In this document: piece by piece, positions 17,428 to 28,984 of the stretch
How the letters are laid out: each line of letters opens with the position of its first letter
Position numbering within the stretch: the stretch's first letter is position 1
NCBI GenBank assembly: GCA_947647735.1
Contig: CANSLJ010000019.1
Coordinates: 19,853-83,852 of the forward strand
Length of the DNA: 64,000 bases
Reading direction: 5' to 3'
Origin: an uncultured bacterium
Lineage (GTDB): Bacteria; Bacillota; Clostridia; Lachnospirales; Lachnospiraceae
Translations under genes and position numbers: made by a program
Notes under the pieces: model-generated
Databases searched by the model: none
Told to the model about the DNA's origin: nothing
The model's input: only the letters and a program-made list of their open reading frames with translations

Positions 17428-17832
17428 TTACTTTATGACTTCTATTCTTGTGAGTGCACGCCTGAGCGCGATCTCCGCCCTTGCGGTATCTGTCTCAGGT
17501 GCTTTTTCGCGCAGCCGCTCTTCCGCTCTTTCCTTTGCTTCTTCAGCTCTGCCCGCATCGATCTCATCCGGCCACTCAATGATCTCCGCCAGGATCGTCA
17601 CCTTATCCTGCAGGATCTCCGCAAAACCGGCATGAAGCGCCGCGTGCTTCTCTCCGCCTTCTTCCGTGATCGTAAGCACGCCCGGCTTGACAATGACTGT
17701 CATCGGTATATGCCCCGGCAATACGCCGATCTCACCCTCGACAGTGTTGAATTCCACCATCCTGACAGGCTCCTCATAGAACACTCTGTCCGGTGTTATA
17801 ATTTTCAGTGTAAAATCGTTCGTCTCCGCCAT
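17428..17832 (-). CDS. atpC: ATP synthase F1 subunit epsilon
   Basis: Central-stalk subunit of F1. The 134 residues comprise an N-terminal beta-sandwich (FTLKIITPDRVFYEEPVRMVEFNTVEGEIGVLPGHIPM) and a C-terminal helical hairpin (about 88-134) that can inhibit ATP hydrolysis. Last gene of the operon, 11 bp after atpD, followed by a terminator. Confidence 0.97.
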   Translation of the reverse strand: MAETNDFTLKIITPDRVFYEEPVRMVEFNTVEGEIGVLPGHIPMTVIVKPGVLTITEEGGEKHAALHAGFAEILQDKVTILAEIIEWPDEIDAGRAEEAKERAEERLREKAPETDTARAEIALRRALTRIEVIK

Positions 17833-17843
17833 ACGCTCACCCC

Positions 17844-20151
<2,308 letters not shown>

Positions 20152-20168
20152 AGCCGTCACCTATCCCC

Positions 20169-21674
20169 TTACTTAAAGTTCTTTTTAAACTCTTCGATCG
20201 CTGTTTTCAGCTTCTGTTCCACTTCATCGGATATTACTTTCTGTTCCGCAATGCTGTTCGGGATCTCAGGATATTTTGTATCCAGGAATTCAAACAGCTC
20301 TTTCTCAAATCTTGTGATGTCGGCCACCGGAACATCCAGCAGGTATTTATTTGTCACCACATAGATGATGATAACCTGATACTGTACCGGCATCGGCTGG
20401 TACTGGGGCTGCTTCAATACTTCCTTAATCCTCTCACCCTGTGCCAGCTTCTCCTTTGTATCCGCATCAAGCTCGGATCCGAACTGGGAGAATGCCGCCA
20501 GCTCTCTGTACTGGGCAAGCTCCACACGGATCGGTGCCGCGATCTTCTTCATCGCCTTGATCTGTGCCGCACCGCCTACACGGGATACGGAAAGGCCGGC
20601 GTTTACTGCCGGACGGAAACCGGAATTAAACATTTCTGTCTCCAGATAGATCTGCCCGTCTGTGATGGAGATAACGTTGGTCGGGATATAAGCCGAAACG
20701 TCACCCGCCTGCGTCTCGATGATCGGAAGCGCTGTCAGAGAGCCTCCGCCGTACTCATCGCTCATATGTGCCGCTCTCTCAAGCAGTCTGGAATGCAGAT
20801 AGAAAACATCACCGGGATAAGCTTCACGCCCGGGCGGCCTTCTCAGCAGCAGGGAGAGTGTACGGTAAGCCGTAGCATGCTTACTCAGGTCATCATAGAT
20901 GACCAGCACATCCTCGCCGTTCTCCATCCATTCCTCACCGATCGTACACCCTGCATAGGGCGCGATATACTGTAAGGGCGCCTGCTCGCTGGCTGTGGAA
21001 GCCACAACCGTCGTATATGCCATCGCGCCGTACTCTTCCAGTGTCTTTACGATGGAAGCCACCGTGGAAGCCTTCTGGCCGATAGCAACATAGATACACT
21101 TAACGCCCTGTCCTTTCTGATTAATAATAGTATCTACTGCCAGCGCCGTCTTACCTGTCTGACGGTCACCGATGATCAGCTCACGCTGTCCCCGTCCGAT
21201 GGGTACCATGGAGTCGATCGCCTTGATACCTGTCTGCAGCGGCGTATCTACGGATTTTCTCGTGATAACACCGGATGCCACTCTTTCAATCTGACGGTAT
21301 TTATCTGTACGGATAGGTCCTTTTTCATCAATCGGCTGACCAAGAGCATTCACAACACGTCCCAGCATACAGTCGCCTACCGGTACTTCCACAACTCTGC
21401 CGGTAGTCTTAACGGTATCGCCTTCTTTGATATTCTGAGTGTTTCCGAGAAGTACAGCACCCACATTATCTTCTTCCAGGTTCATTACCATGCCGTATAC
21501 TTCACCGGGGAACTCCAAAAGCTCACCCTGCATTGCTTTTTCCAGGCCGTGAATACGGGCAATGCCGTCCGCCACCTGTATCACGGTTCCTACTTCGGAT
21601 ACTTCCAGCTCTGCCGCATATCTCTTAATCTGATCCTTGATGACCGAACTTATCTCTTCTGGTCTTAAATTCAT
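20169..21674 (-). CDS. atpA: ATP synthase F1 subunit alpha
   Basis: Non-catalytic nucleotide-binding subunit of F1. Walker A GDRQTGKT, the segment [13 protein letters not shown]-like ([11 protein letters not shown]), and the arginine-finger motif [14 protein letters not shown] are visible. 501 residues, normal length. AAGGTG lies about 10 bases before the start; gap of 32 bp after atpH. Confidence 0.98.
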   Translation of the reverse strand: MNLRPEEISSVIKDQIKRYAAELEVSEVGTVIQVADGIARIHGLEKAMQGELLEFPGEVYGMVMNLEEDNVGAVLLGNTQNIKEGDTVKTTGRVVEVPVGDCMLGRVVNALGQPIDEKGPIRTDKYRQIERVASGVITRKSVDTPLQTGIKAIDSMVPIGRGQRELIIGDRQTGKTALAVDTIINQKGQGVKCIYVAIGQKASTVASIVKTLEEYGAMAYTTVVASTASEQAPLQYIAPYAGCTIGEEWMENGEDVLVIYDDLSKHATAYRTLSLLLRRPPGREAYPGDVFYLHSRLLERAAHMSDEYGGGSLTALPIIETQAGDVSAYIPTNVISITDGQIYLETEMFNSGFRPAVNAGLSVSRVGGAAQIKAMKKIAAPIRVELAQYRELAAFSQFGSELDADTKEKLAQGERIKEVLKQPQYQPMPVQYQVIIIYVVTNKYLLDVPVADITRFEKELFEFLDTKYPEIPNSIAEQKVISDEVEQKLKTAIEEFKKNFK

Positions 21675-21706
21675 GAATCATACGCACCTTTCTTTATTAT
21701 TTGAAG

Positions 21707-22258
21707 CTAATTTTGAAGCTGTATTTTCAAAAGCTGCTGTTCTAAATGATTCAGCTTTGTCCGAATACTGCTGTCCGCCACCCGGTCTCCTATCCGGATG
21801 ACCATGCCGCCGATCAGCGCCTCATCCACCTGATAGTGCATCTCCATCTCTTTAAATGAGGTAGTCTCCAGCAGTCTTGCTTCAACCTGCTTTTTCTGCT
21901 CCTCCCGAAGGGGCAGGGCAGATGTCACATAAGCAACTCCGATCCCTTTCAGTTTCTTTCCTTCGTCCAGGAAATACTGCATGATCTCCTGCATCTGGGC
22001 ATAACGCCCTTTCTCCACGATCAGCCGCATAAAACCTGTCAGTTCATCGGATACTCTTCCTTTAAAAACAGTCTCAATCACCTGAAGCTTTTCTTCCTTC
22101 ATGATCTTCGGATGCTTCATGATATCCGAAAATTCCGGATTTTCCTCCAGCACCTTCAGCACAGCCTGAACCTCCTCAGTCAGCGCCTCCACCCTGTTCT
22201 CAGAAACAGCCAGCTCGAAAATCGCTTCTCCATAGGTTTTTGAAATTAACTTAGCCAT
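21707..22258 (-). CDS. atpH: ATP synthase F1 subunit delta
   Basis: Peripheral-stalk connector at the top of F1. It is 183 residues; the N-terminal helical bundle begins LISKTYGEAIFELAVSENR and the C-terminus ends in GGMVIRIGDRVADSSIRTKLNHLEQQL, the family signature. The start overlaps the end of atpF by 13 bp; AGGTGA precedes it. Confidence 0.97.
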   Translation of the reverse strand: MAKLISKTYGEAIFELAVSENRVEALTEEVQAVLKVLEENPEFSDIMKHPKIMKEEKLQVIETVFKGRVSDELTGFMRLIVEKGRYAQMQEIMQYFLDEGKKLKGIGVAYVTSALPLREEQKKQVEARLLETTSFKEMEMHYQVDEALIGGMVIRIGDRVADSSIRTKLNHLEQQLLKIQLQN

Positions 22259-22812
22259 GTTTTTTCACCTATTTCTTTCAAAGTTTCTTCCACAAGACTG
22301 TCCTGAATGGTTACATCCACCGCTCCCTCTGTGACTTTACCCGCCATCAGTGCCGCAATGGAGATCATTTCTTTCTTCACATCGTCAGCCGCTTTCCGCT
22401 TCTCCAGTTCGGCTTCATTTCTTGCCTGTCTGATAATGGATGCAGCTTCCTGCTTTGCTTCCGCAATAATCCTGTTTTCATTGTCCAGAGCTTTCTTTCT
22501 GGCCTGTGTCAGAATGTCTTCCGCTTCTTTATCAATGTTTTTCAGCTTATCTTCATATTCCGCCTTCAATGCATCTGCGGATTCCATGCTCTCTTTGGCG
22601 TCTTCCAGTTCGCCTTTGATCTTTTCCTGTCTCTTTTTCAGCATATCCCGCGCGGGATTGAACAGAAAATGGGATGCTACCAAAAACAGCACAAACACTG
22701 CTATGATCATCAAAACAGCATCCTGCAAAAGCTGGCCTGTCAGATCAAACAGATAGTCAAACCCGCCCTCGCCCGTGAGCAATACAAGATTAGCATTCAG
22801 TAATGCGTTCAA
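22246..22812 (-). CDS. atpF: ATP synthase Fo subunit b
   Basis: Peripheral stalk. One N-terminal membrane helix (about 28-48, LQDAVLMIIAVFVLFLVASH) followed by a long charged coiled coil with the usual FNPARDMLKKRQEKI junction. 188 residues. Overlaps atpH by 13 bp. Confidence 0.97.
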   Translation of the reverse strand: MNALLNANLVLLTGEGGFDYLFDLTGQLLQDAVLMIIAVFVLFLVASHFLFNPARDMLKKRQEKIKGELEDAKESMESADALKAEYEDKLKNIDKEAEDILTQARKKALDNENRIIAEAKQEAASIIRQARNEAELEKRKAADDVKKEMISIAALMAGKVTEGAVDVTIQDSLVEETLKEIGEKTWLS

Positions 22813-22851
22813 CCTGTAAACCTCCTTTCTTAGATTTTAAAAAAATGAGGC

Positions 22852-23166
<315 letters not shown>

Positions 23167-23180
23167 TCACAATGCATCCG

Positions 23181-23900
23181 CTAATCTGTATTGCAGGCAT
23201 CCGAGATGTACGTCATCGTCAGCATGCAGAACACATACGTCTGAATGCAGCCCGAAAACAGATCAAAATAAACATGCAGTGCCGCAGGCCATATAAGCGC
23301 TATCTTTCCGAGCAGCCCGTAGATCAGAGCCATCATGACCACGCCCGAGAGCACATTCGCAAACAGACGGAGCGACAAAGAGATCGGTACCGCCACATCG
23401 CCTATCACATTGATCGGCGCCCAGATCGGCCACGGATCACAAAGCCCCTTGATAACGCCTTTTACCTTCTGATGTTTAAACTTGTTAAACGTTATCAGGG
23501 TAAAGGTCATAAGGCCCAGCGCCAGCGTTGTTCCATAATCCGCCGTAGGGGGCCGCAGCCCGAACAGGCCGGAAATATTGCTGACCAGAATGAAAATAAA
23601 GATCGTTCCGATATAATTGCGGAACCCCGGTGCGCTTTTTCCCATCGTACTGTCGACCATTCCGTCCAGTTTTTCCACGATCAGCTCCACCACATTCTGA
23701 AAGCCGGTCGGTACTTCACTGCCTTTCCTGATCGCCCGGTTTGCCGCAAAGATAAACAACAGCAATACCACAAACACGACAGCTATGCACGCATGAGATG
23801 TTGTGATCCATAATGTCTGCCCGAACAGCTCATAGGAAAACACGCCATGTATCATAAAATCAATGTCATCCGCGCCGGATAATAAAATACCCTGTCCCAT
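23181..23900 (-). CDS. atpB: ATP synthase Fo subunit a
   Basis: Stator channel subunit, 239 residues, with several membrane helices. The essential arginine lies in SLSLRLFANVLSG. The segment DSTMGKSAPGFRNYIGTIFIFILVSN is typical of the family. GGAGGTGAAAGT precedes the start; it begins 4 bp after the atpI stop. Confidence 0.97.
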   Translation of the reverse strand: MGQGILLSGADDIDFMIHGVFSYELFGQTLWITTSHACIAVVFVVLLLFIFAANRAIRKGSEVPTGFQNVVELIVEKLDGMVDSTMGKSAPGFRNYIGTIFIFILVSNISGLFGLRPPTADYGTTLALGLMTFTLITFNKFKHQKVKGVIKGLCDPWPIWAPINVIGDVAVPISLSLRLFANVLSGVVMMALIYGLLGKIALIWPAALHVYFDLFSGCIQTYVFCMLTMTYISDACNTD

Positions 23901-23904
23901 ACTT

Positions 23905-24291
23905 TCACCTCCTTCTCTTCAATACTTTATGCAATAAAGGCTGCAGATACGCTGCCGCTTTTAACCCCATTACGCCAAGAAAACAGCAGAGAGGATTTCC
24001 CGCCTCCGTTATCATCAGCACCAGCAGAACCGCCATGATCAGTCCATAGCGCATCATATTCCGGCTCATCACATATTTCTGAGCGTCCTTTTCCGCAAGA
24101 TCCAGCGCCCGGTCCAGCGAACGATACATATGTACCGCACACAGGCCCGCCGTCACAACACCCAGCCATAGTCCCAGACTGCAGCCCGCCTTATCCGATA
24201 CAAACCAGACGCCTGCCGCCTGCCATATAACGCCCCACAGAAAAATGCCTGTCAGCAACTCTGCAAGCGTCTCATTTATTTTTATCTTCAT
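23905..24291 (-). CDS. atpI: ATP synthase accessory protein, AtpI-type
   Basis: A 128-residue membrane protein with four predicted helices, in the usual atpI place just before atpB. AtpI proteins help c-ring assembly or ion supply. The longest ORF starts at 24366 inside the upstream gene; the ATG at 24291 has AAAAGGACAGGT before it and gives a normal-length product. It overlaps the upstream gene by 20 bp. Sequence is weakly conserved, so the family call leans on position. Confidence 0.75.
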   Translation of the reverse strand: MKIKINETLAELLTGIFLWGVIWQAAGVWFVSDKAGCSLGLWLGVVTAGLCAVHMYRSLDRALDLAEKDAQKYVMSRNMMRYGLIMAVLLVLMITEAGNPLCCFLGVMGLKAAAYLQPLLHKVLKRRR

Positions 24292-24520
24292 ACCTGTCCT
24301 TTTCACTCTTTTTTTCGTAGATGGTTTTCGCCATACGGTATATATTCCTGAATCCCGCGGCCGCACCTATAAAGAACAGCAGTATCATCCAAAACTGTGT
24401 ACCGAATTTCCTGTCTAAAAAAATACCCAAAAAAGAGCAAAGAAAAATCGGAACCAGCATAGAAATACCAAACTGCGTGATCATAACAAGGCAGCGGTAT
24501 ACATTCCTGTGATATTTCAC
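24272..24520 (-). CDS. atpZ: AtpZ/AtpI family membrane protein
   Basis: An 82-residue protein with two membrane helices (about 9-32 and 37-57) and the AtpZ-type segment FLGIFLDRKFGTQFWMILLFFIGAAAGFRNIY. AtpZ with AtpI forms a magnesium/calcium channel in the known Bacillus case. An ATG at 24550 is possible but would start two bases after the predicted transcription start; a GTG at 24520 preceded by AAGGGGGAAGG fits better, so that start is used. First gene of the operon. Confidence 0.8.
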   Translation of the reverse strand: MKYHRNVYRCLVMITQFGISMLVPIFLCSFLGIFLDRKFGTQFWMILLFFIGAAAGFRNIYRMAKTIYEKKSEKDRYEDKNK

Positions 24521-24558
24521 TTTCCTTCCCCCTTGGTCGTCTTTGGACATACAACCAA

Positions 24559-24587
24559 ATTATACTCCTTTTGGGAGAATCTGTCTA
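24559..24587 (-). promoter_or_regulatory. Predicted promoter of the ATP synthase operon
   Basis: On the minus strand: -35 TAGACA (24587-24582), 17-bp spacer, -10 TATAAT (24564-24559). Predicted transcription start near 24552, leaving a 30-base leader to the GTG at 24520. Confidence 0.72.
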
Positions 24588-24610
24588 TTGATAAGATGAA
24601 AAAAATTTCA

Positions 24611-24639
24611 TTGACTTTCCCCCCGCCACAGCGTAGTAT
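24611..24639 (+). promoter_or_regulatory. Predicted promoter of the DUF402 gene
   Basis: -35 TTGACT (24611-24616), 17-bp spacer, -10 TAGTAT (24634-24639), about 100 bp before the ATG at 24742 and back to back with the atp promoter. Confidence 0.5.
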
Positions 24640-24741
24640 TCTATTTAAGAAACTATTTTCTGACAGTTCTCAGATTTTTCCGACACTATAAACAGCAGGT
24701 GTCTTCCAAAGCATCTGCAATGCTCTGATAAGGAGATTTTC

Positions 24742-25236
24742 ATGACAACTCCAGCTCTTTACCGCAAGCGTCTGATTCCCGATGAATGCATTCTTTTAAA
24801 AGACGATATCATTCTGGACGCAAGCGACGATCACATCCTCACAAAATGGAACACTTTAAAGCCCAAAAAGATCCTGCACCACGGTGATTCCTGTTATTAC
24901 CTGAACAAGGGCGTCAAGGTGAGCAGATTCTACACACAAGACGATATTCTGATCTGCTGGTACTGCGACATCGTTTCCTACGAATGGAATAAGGAAAAGA
25001 CTTCCCTCCTGTCCACCGATCTGCTGCTGGATGTTCTTGTCTATCCCGACGGTTCTTTCAAGCTGCTCGATATGGATGAGCTGGCCCAGGCCCGGTCCCG
25101 AAAACTGATCTCCGATACACTTCTGCAAAGTTCCCTGCTGACTGCCAACCGGCTGTTGAATGAGATTTATGATAATAAATTCCATGAAAATTATACGTCT
25201 GTTTTTAGCAATATAGACGATCTCAGCAAAATATAA
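24742..25236 (+). CDS. DUF402 domain-containing protein
   Basis: A 164-residue protein with the DUF402 pattern: a KILHHGDSCYYLNKGVKVSRFY lead, then WYCDIVSYEW, LLLDVLVYPDGSFKLLDMDEL. Some family members hydrolyse nucleoside di- or triphosphates, using acidic residues like those in the DVLVYPDG and LDMDEL segments; activity here is unproven. AAGGAG lies about 8 bases before the ATG. Divergent from the atp operon and followed by tadA 56 bp later on the same strand. Confidence 0.82.
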   Translation: MTTPALYRKRLIPDECILLKDDIILDASDDHILTKWNTLKPKKILHHGDSCYYLNKGVKVSRFYTQDDILICWYCDIVSYEWNKEKTSLLSTDLLLDVLVYPDGSFKLLDMDELAQARSRKLISDTLLQSSLLTANRLLNEIYDNKFHENYTSVFSNIDDLSKI

Positions 25237-25292
25237 CGCTAAAATCATCTGCCTTTCCGCAGATTCCGGCAATTTCAAAAAGGGGGAAACTT

Positions 25293-25829
25293 GTGAAAAC
25301 AGAAGATCTGACAAAAACGCGGGAAAAATATATGCGCGCCGCCCTGCAGCAGGCAAAAAGGGCGATCCGGCTCGGGGAAGTGCCGATCGGCTGTGTGATC
25401 GTCTATGAAGACAGTATCATCGCCCGCGGATATAACCGGAGAAACACTGATAAGAGCACCCTCGCCCATGCGGAGATCACCGCCATCCGGCGCGCCGCAA
25501 AAAAGATCGGTGACTGGAGGCTGGAGGGCTGCACCCTGTATGTGACGTTAGAACCCTGTCAGATGTGCTCCGGCGCCATCGTACAGGCGAGGATCCCGGA
25601 AGTTGTGATCGGCTGCATGAACCCGAAAGCCGGCTGTGCCGGTTCCATTTTAAATCTGCTGGAAATGCCTGCATTCAATCATCAGGTTCAGGTGACGAGG
25701 GGCGTGTTGGAAGCGGAATGCAGTGCCGTCCTGAAGCAGTTTTTCAAAGACCTCCGGATCAGGAACCGGCTGGAGAAGAAGGCTTCTACTCCTTCCGGAA
25801 CACCCACTCCCTCTGAATCTGATAACTGA
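25293..25829 (+). CDS. tadA: tRNA-specific adenosine deaminase (A34 to inosine)
   Basis: Deaminates the wobble adenosine of tRNA-Arg(ACG). The zinc and proton-shuttle residues are H59 and E61 (in LAHAEITA) and C89/C92 (PCQMCSG). 178 residues; the C-terminal tail is Ser/Thr/Pro-rich (KKASTPSGTPTPSESDN). The start is GTG at 25293 with AAGGGGG in front. Its last 44 bp overlap the 3' end of the convergent glycosyltransferase gene. Confidence 0.95.
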   Translation: MKTEDLTKTREKYMRAALQQAKRAIRLGEVPIGCVIVYEDSIIARGYNRRNTDKSTLAHAEITAIRRAAKKIGDWRLEGCTLYVTLEPCQMCSGAIVQARIPEVVIGCMNPKAGCAGSILNLLEMPAFNHQVQVTRGVLEAECSAVLKQFFKDLRIRNRLEKKASTPSGTPTPSESDN

Positions 25830-26856
25830 CCAGAAACAGCAGTATATCGATCAAAGCCTTGATCAGCGTCTTCCCCAGGCTGCCCGCCGGGAAAAGGAAA
25901 GACACAAAAGACACGAGCCCTGCTGACGCCGCAAACTGCAGCACACATAATATATAATATTTCACAATAGAACTTCTGCCGCCGGACCCGAACACTTTCC
26001 GGCGGTTCATATTATAGTTGAAAAGCGAAGAACATACCCTCGCCGCCGCCGTTGCGATCGCAATATTCCAGACACCCTCCGGCATCATATGCGTGAGCAG
26101 GCTGATGCACAGATAAAACAGCAGAAGGTCTATCAAGGAAGACGCAAAAGAACTGGCTGCAAAGGCAAATATCGTGCAATAGATCCTGATGGAATCTTTC
26201 AGCGGATTAAAATGGGAAGAATCGTTCTCGTCCAGATAAATGGTGCGGATCGGCACTTCCTCAAACGGAATGCGGCGCGCCTTTAATTCCAGCAGCATAT
26301 TCGTCTCATACTCGTAACGGCTGCCCTCTATCTCTGTCATCGCCTGCAAACGGCAGGCAGGGATCGCTCTCAGCCCTGTCTGAGTATCTGTTATCCTGAT
26401 CCCGCAGACAAACCGGAACACTCCTTTGGTCAGGACATTGCCGAACCGGCTTCTGAAAGGCACATCTTCCGCCGAAAAATTTCTCGCCCCCAGGATCACA
26501 TGGTCCGGCTTCTCCTGCAGCCTCACACAGCATGCGTAAATGTCGTCCGCATGATGCTGGTTATCCCCGTCCACCGTGATCACGCCGCTGCATTCCGGGC
26601 GTTCTTTCATACAATAGGCAAACGCAGTCTTTAAAGCGCAGCCTTTCCCCTGGTTTTCCTGATGTATGAGCACTGTCACCTCCGGAAAGCAGGATGCCCT
26701 TTCAAAGAGCGCCGCATATGGCTCCCCGCCGCCATCATCCACAAGAATGATATCTCTGAACCCTTTTCCGGTTAATCCCTTTATAACCTCCAACAGTTTC
26801 TCATCCGGCTGATAGGAGGGGATGATCACCGATATCCTACTGATAAACTCTGTCAT
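25786..26856 (-). CDS. GT2 glycosyltransferase fused to a GtrA-like membrane domain
   Basis: The N-terminal half (about 1-220) is a DPM1/GtrB-like GT2 domain with SVIIPSYQPDEKL, ILVDDGGG and the metal-binding TVDGDNQHH; the C-terminal half (about 235-356) has four membrane helices of the GtrA type. Such fusions are thought to transfer sugars to a polyprenyl phosphate and help the lipid-linked sugar cross the membrane for wall or surface glycosylation. AAAGG lies 7 bases before the ATG at 26856, so the longer ORF start at 26898 is not used. The 3' end overlaps tadA. Confidence 0.88.
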   Translation of the reverse strand: MTEFISRISVIIPSYQPDEKLLEVIKGLTGKGFRDIILVDDGGGEPYAALFERASCFPEVTVLIHQENQGKGCALKTAFAYCMKERPECSGVITVDGDNQHHADDIYACCVRLQEKPDHVILGARNFSAEDVPFRSRFGNVLTKGVFRFVCGIRITDTQTGLRAIPACRLQAMTEIEGSRYEYETNMLLELKARRIPFEEVPIRTIYLDENDSSHFNPLKDSIRIYCTIFAFAASSFASSLIDLLLFYLCISLLTHMMPEGVWNIAIATAAARVCSSLFNYNMNRRKVFGSGGRSSIVKYYILCVLQFAASAGLVSFVSFLFPAGSLGKTLIKALIDILLFLVSYQIQREWVFRKE

Positions 26857-26934
26857 ATAAAAACCTTTATTCCTTATAAACACCGCCGCTTCAGGCAAAT
26901 ATCACTCACAAATATCCTTCTCTCAATAAAGAAA

Positions 26935-26963
26935 TTGAAATACTGACAGCATTATTCTATAAT
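26935..26963 (+). promoter_or_regulatory. Predicted promoter of the 521-residue membrane protein gene
   Basis: -35 TTGAAA (26935-26940), 17-bp spacer, -10 TATAAT (26958-26963), about 50 bp before the ATG at 27016. Confidence 0.7.
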
Positions 26964-27015
26964 AAAACGGTAATAATTACAAATATAACTTACAGAAAGG
27001 CATCAAGTACGACCC

Positions 27016-28581
27016 ATGAAAAAACTGAGGACATCTCATTTAAAAGGTATACTTTTTATTGCACTCCTTTTTTCCCTTTTTATTATGCTGCTCGGCATGG
27101 AGCGTTATTCACAAAAACGGCTCTTTGTTCTTTCCTTTTCCGGATTTCTGATCGCCGGTGTTTTAGTCGATACCGTTATTCAAAAGCTGCCTGCACGGAT
27201 ATGGCAGTTTCTTTCAGGCGACAGGGCCGCCCGGAAAATATACGGATCCTTTTCCGACCGAAAACTGCAGCTGCTTTTGTGGCTTCTCATCTCCCTGTTT
27301 TTCGCCCCCGCCTATCTGGCGCTGTTTCCCGGCACTTTCGGCTACGACGCGCCGGTTCAGGCGGCACAGTATTTCGGGGAAATGGAACTCACTGCCGCCA
27401 ACCCTCTGCTGCATACTTACCTGCTTGGCACTTTTCTCTCTTTCGGAGAAAAAATACTGAAAAACGCTTCTCTGGGACTTGCCCTGTTCTGTCTGATGCA
27501 GGGTCTTTTAGTAACCCATGTGCTGGCAAGATCTTTTTTGTTTTTAAAAAGGATCCATACTCCTTTTACCGTGATAGCGGCAGGATTTTTGTGGATTCTC
27601 TTTAATCCCTCCCTTCATGTCCTGACCTTCAATGTGACAAAGGACATTCTGCTGGGCGTATGTCTTTTGCATTTTCTGTTGAATTTTCTGGAAATGCTCA
27701 TATCATCTGCCCAAACCGGTGCTTTCCGCCTGCTTTTATCCGGTATCATCATGTGCCTGATGCGAAATGCCGCCATCTATCTGGTTGCGGTATTGATACT
27801 CGCCCTGCTTCCATCCTTTCGAAAATATAAAAAAACAATCCTCTCCTTATGTATGGTATTTCTGATCTCCTTTCTGTTTTCCCAGCTTTTTACCCGCACC
27901 CTGCATATTCCCGCGGGAGATGCCAGGGAAAATATGAGCATTCCGATCCAACAGCTTGCGGCGGTCAGCCATGCCCACTATTATGGCACGGAACCCGCCG
28001 TTATCACCGATGAACAGTTGGAAACGATACAGGAGCTTATCCCAGTTGAGGCTCTGGAGGTTTTTCTGCATGATACAGTGGATCTGGTGAAAGCCCAGTT
28101 TGATACGGAGGTGTTTTTGGAAGATCCCGGAAAATATATATCGCTCTACCTCCATGTCGGCCTCCAGAATCCCGGCATTTATCTCCGTTCCTTCCGCAAT
28201 ATGATACTGCCGTATTTTGACATGACACAGAGCATGCGGCGCGATCTCGCCCTCACGGAAACCTTCCCGGAAATTTCTCATCTGAGCATTTCCAGATATG
28301 AGTTGTTTCCATCCTACTATAGCTTTTTGGAAAGCCAGATTGAAACAGAGCGCTATTTCCTGTTGATGCAGCCCGGCATTTCCATCTGGCTGATGGTCAT
28401 CGGTACCGGCGTCTCCATCAACCGCAGAAACCGGAAGATACTGCTCTGCATTTTACCCATCGCCATCTACTTCATCGGCCTTCTGCTGGGTCCCATGGCG
28501 CTGCTCCGCTACCTCTACCCCATGATGCTCGCAACGCCGCTCTTATTCGGGATTCTTTTCTGGAAGAAAAATCAGCCGTAA
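27016..28581 (+). CDS. Polytopic membrane protein, DUF6020-like, possible GT-C glycosyltransferase
   Basis: 521 residues with about 11-12 membrane helices. The first outer loop carries FPGTFGYDAPVQAAQY, with an aspartate in the place expected for GT-C enzymes, and a large extracytoplasmic stretch (about 300-430) lies between the last helix groups. This layout suits a lipid-sugar-dependent transferase, consistent with the GT2-GtrA gene divergent next door, but no specific substrate can be named. AGAAAGG lies upstream of the ATG at a suboptimal distance. Confidence 0.7.
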   Translation: MKKLRTSHLKGILFIALLFSLFIMLLGMERYSQKRLFVLSFSGFLIAGVLVDTVIQKLPARIWQFLSGDRAARKIYGSFSDRKLQLLLWLLISLFFAPAYLALFPGTFGYDAPVQAAQYFGEMELTAANPLLHTYLLGTFLSFGEKILKNASLGLALFCLMQGLLVTHVLARSFLFLKRIHTPFTVIAAGFLWILFNPSLHVLTFNVTKDILLGVCLLHFLLNFLEMLISSAQTGAFRLLLSGIIMCLMRNAAIYLVAVLILALLPSFRKYKKTILSLCMVFLISFLFSQLFTRTLHIPAGDARENMSIPIQQLAAVSHAHYYGTEPAVITDEQLETIQELIPVEALEVFLHDTVDLVKAQFDTEVFLEDPGKYISLYLHVGLQNPGIYLRSFRNMILPYFDMTQSMRRDLALTETFPEISHLSISRYELFPSYYSFLESQIETERYFLLMQPGISIWLMVIGTGVSINRRNRKILLCILPIAIYFIGLLLGPMALLRYLYPMMLATPLLFGILFWKKNQP

Positions 28582-28628
28582 GCGTGCCCGAACAGGATAT
28601 CTATACCCGATTACGGCGTACCTTTCAC

Positions 28629-28657
28629 TTGACTTTTCAGCAAAAAACCTCTATACT
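28629..28657 (+). promoter_or_regulatory. Predicted promoter of the SRP RNA gene
   Basis: -35 TTGACT (28629-28634), 17-bp spacer, -10 TATACT (28652-28657); predicted start near 28664, two bases before the terminal helix of the RNA. Confidence 0.75.
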
Positions 28658-28663
28658 GAAATC

Positions 28664-28861
28664 CACAACTGTATCGGGCAGCCTGTTGCAGCTGCCCTTC
28701 GTAAGCGGCGCTGAAGCCGGGTCTTACGCAATGGAAATCTGTGAACCGTGTCAGGTTGGGAACAAAGCAGCACTAAACAGAACCTTTCATGTGACGTAAG
28801 GAAGCCTGGCGGAGCTGGCTGCAAGGTAACGTGCAGCAGGCTGCCCGGTATAGTTGTTTTT
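28664..28861 (+). ncRNA. ffs: Signal recognition particle RNA
   Basis: The apical domain has the universal SRP core: GTGAACC, GTCAGG, a GGAA tetraloop (28759-28762) closed by TTG/CAA, then AAGCAGC, and the return strand with GTAAGG. A 20-bp terminal helix pairs 28666-28685 with 28837-28856 (including G-U pairs) and is followed by a T-run at 28857-28861, which ends the gene. The conserved GGTAACG near 28825 fits the Alu region. The RNA is about 195 nt, shorter than the 271-nt Bacillus subtilis form but much longer than the 4.5S type. Together with its promoter it fills most of this 400-bp gap. Confidence 0.92.
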
Positions 28862-28931
28862 ATCTTTTAACATTTCATAGAATCTGTTATGTCTTTATTT
28901 TAAATTCCAAATACAATTTTTCAGATTTCTG

Positions 28932-28961
28932 TTGACAATCTGATAGCTCATAAGCTATCAT
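28932..28961 (+). promoter_or_regulatory. Predicted promoter and operator of the toxin-antitoxin pair
   Basis: -35 TTGACA (28932-28937), 18-bp spacer, -10 TATCAT (28956-28961). A perfect palindrome with 8-bp arms, TGATAGCT and AGCTATCA (28941-28960), fills the spacer. This is the expected place for autorepression by the HTH antitoxin. Confidence 0.7.
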
Positions 28962-28984
28962 CAATATCAATAACGGAGTTTTTA

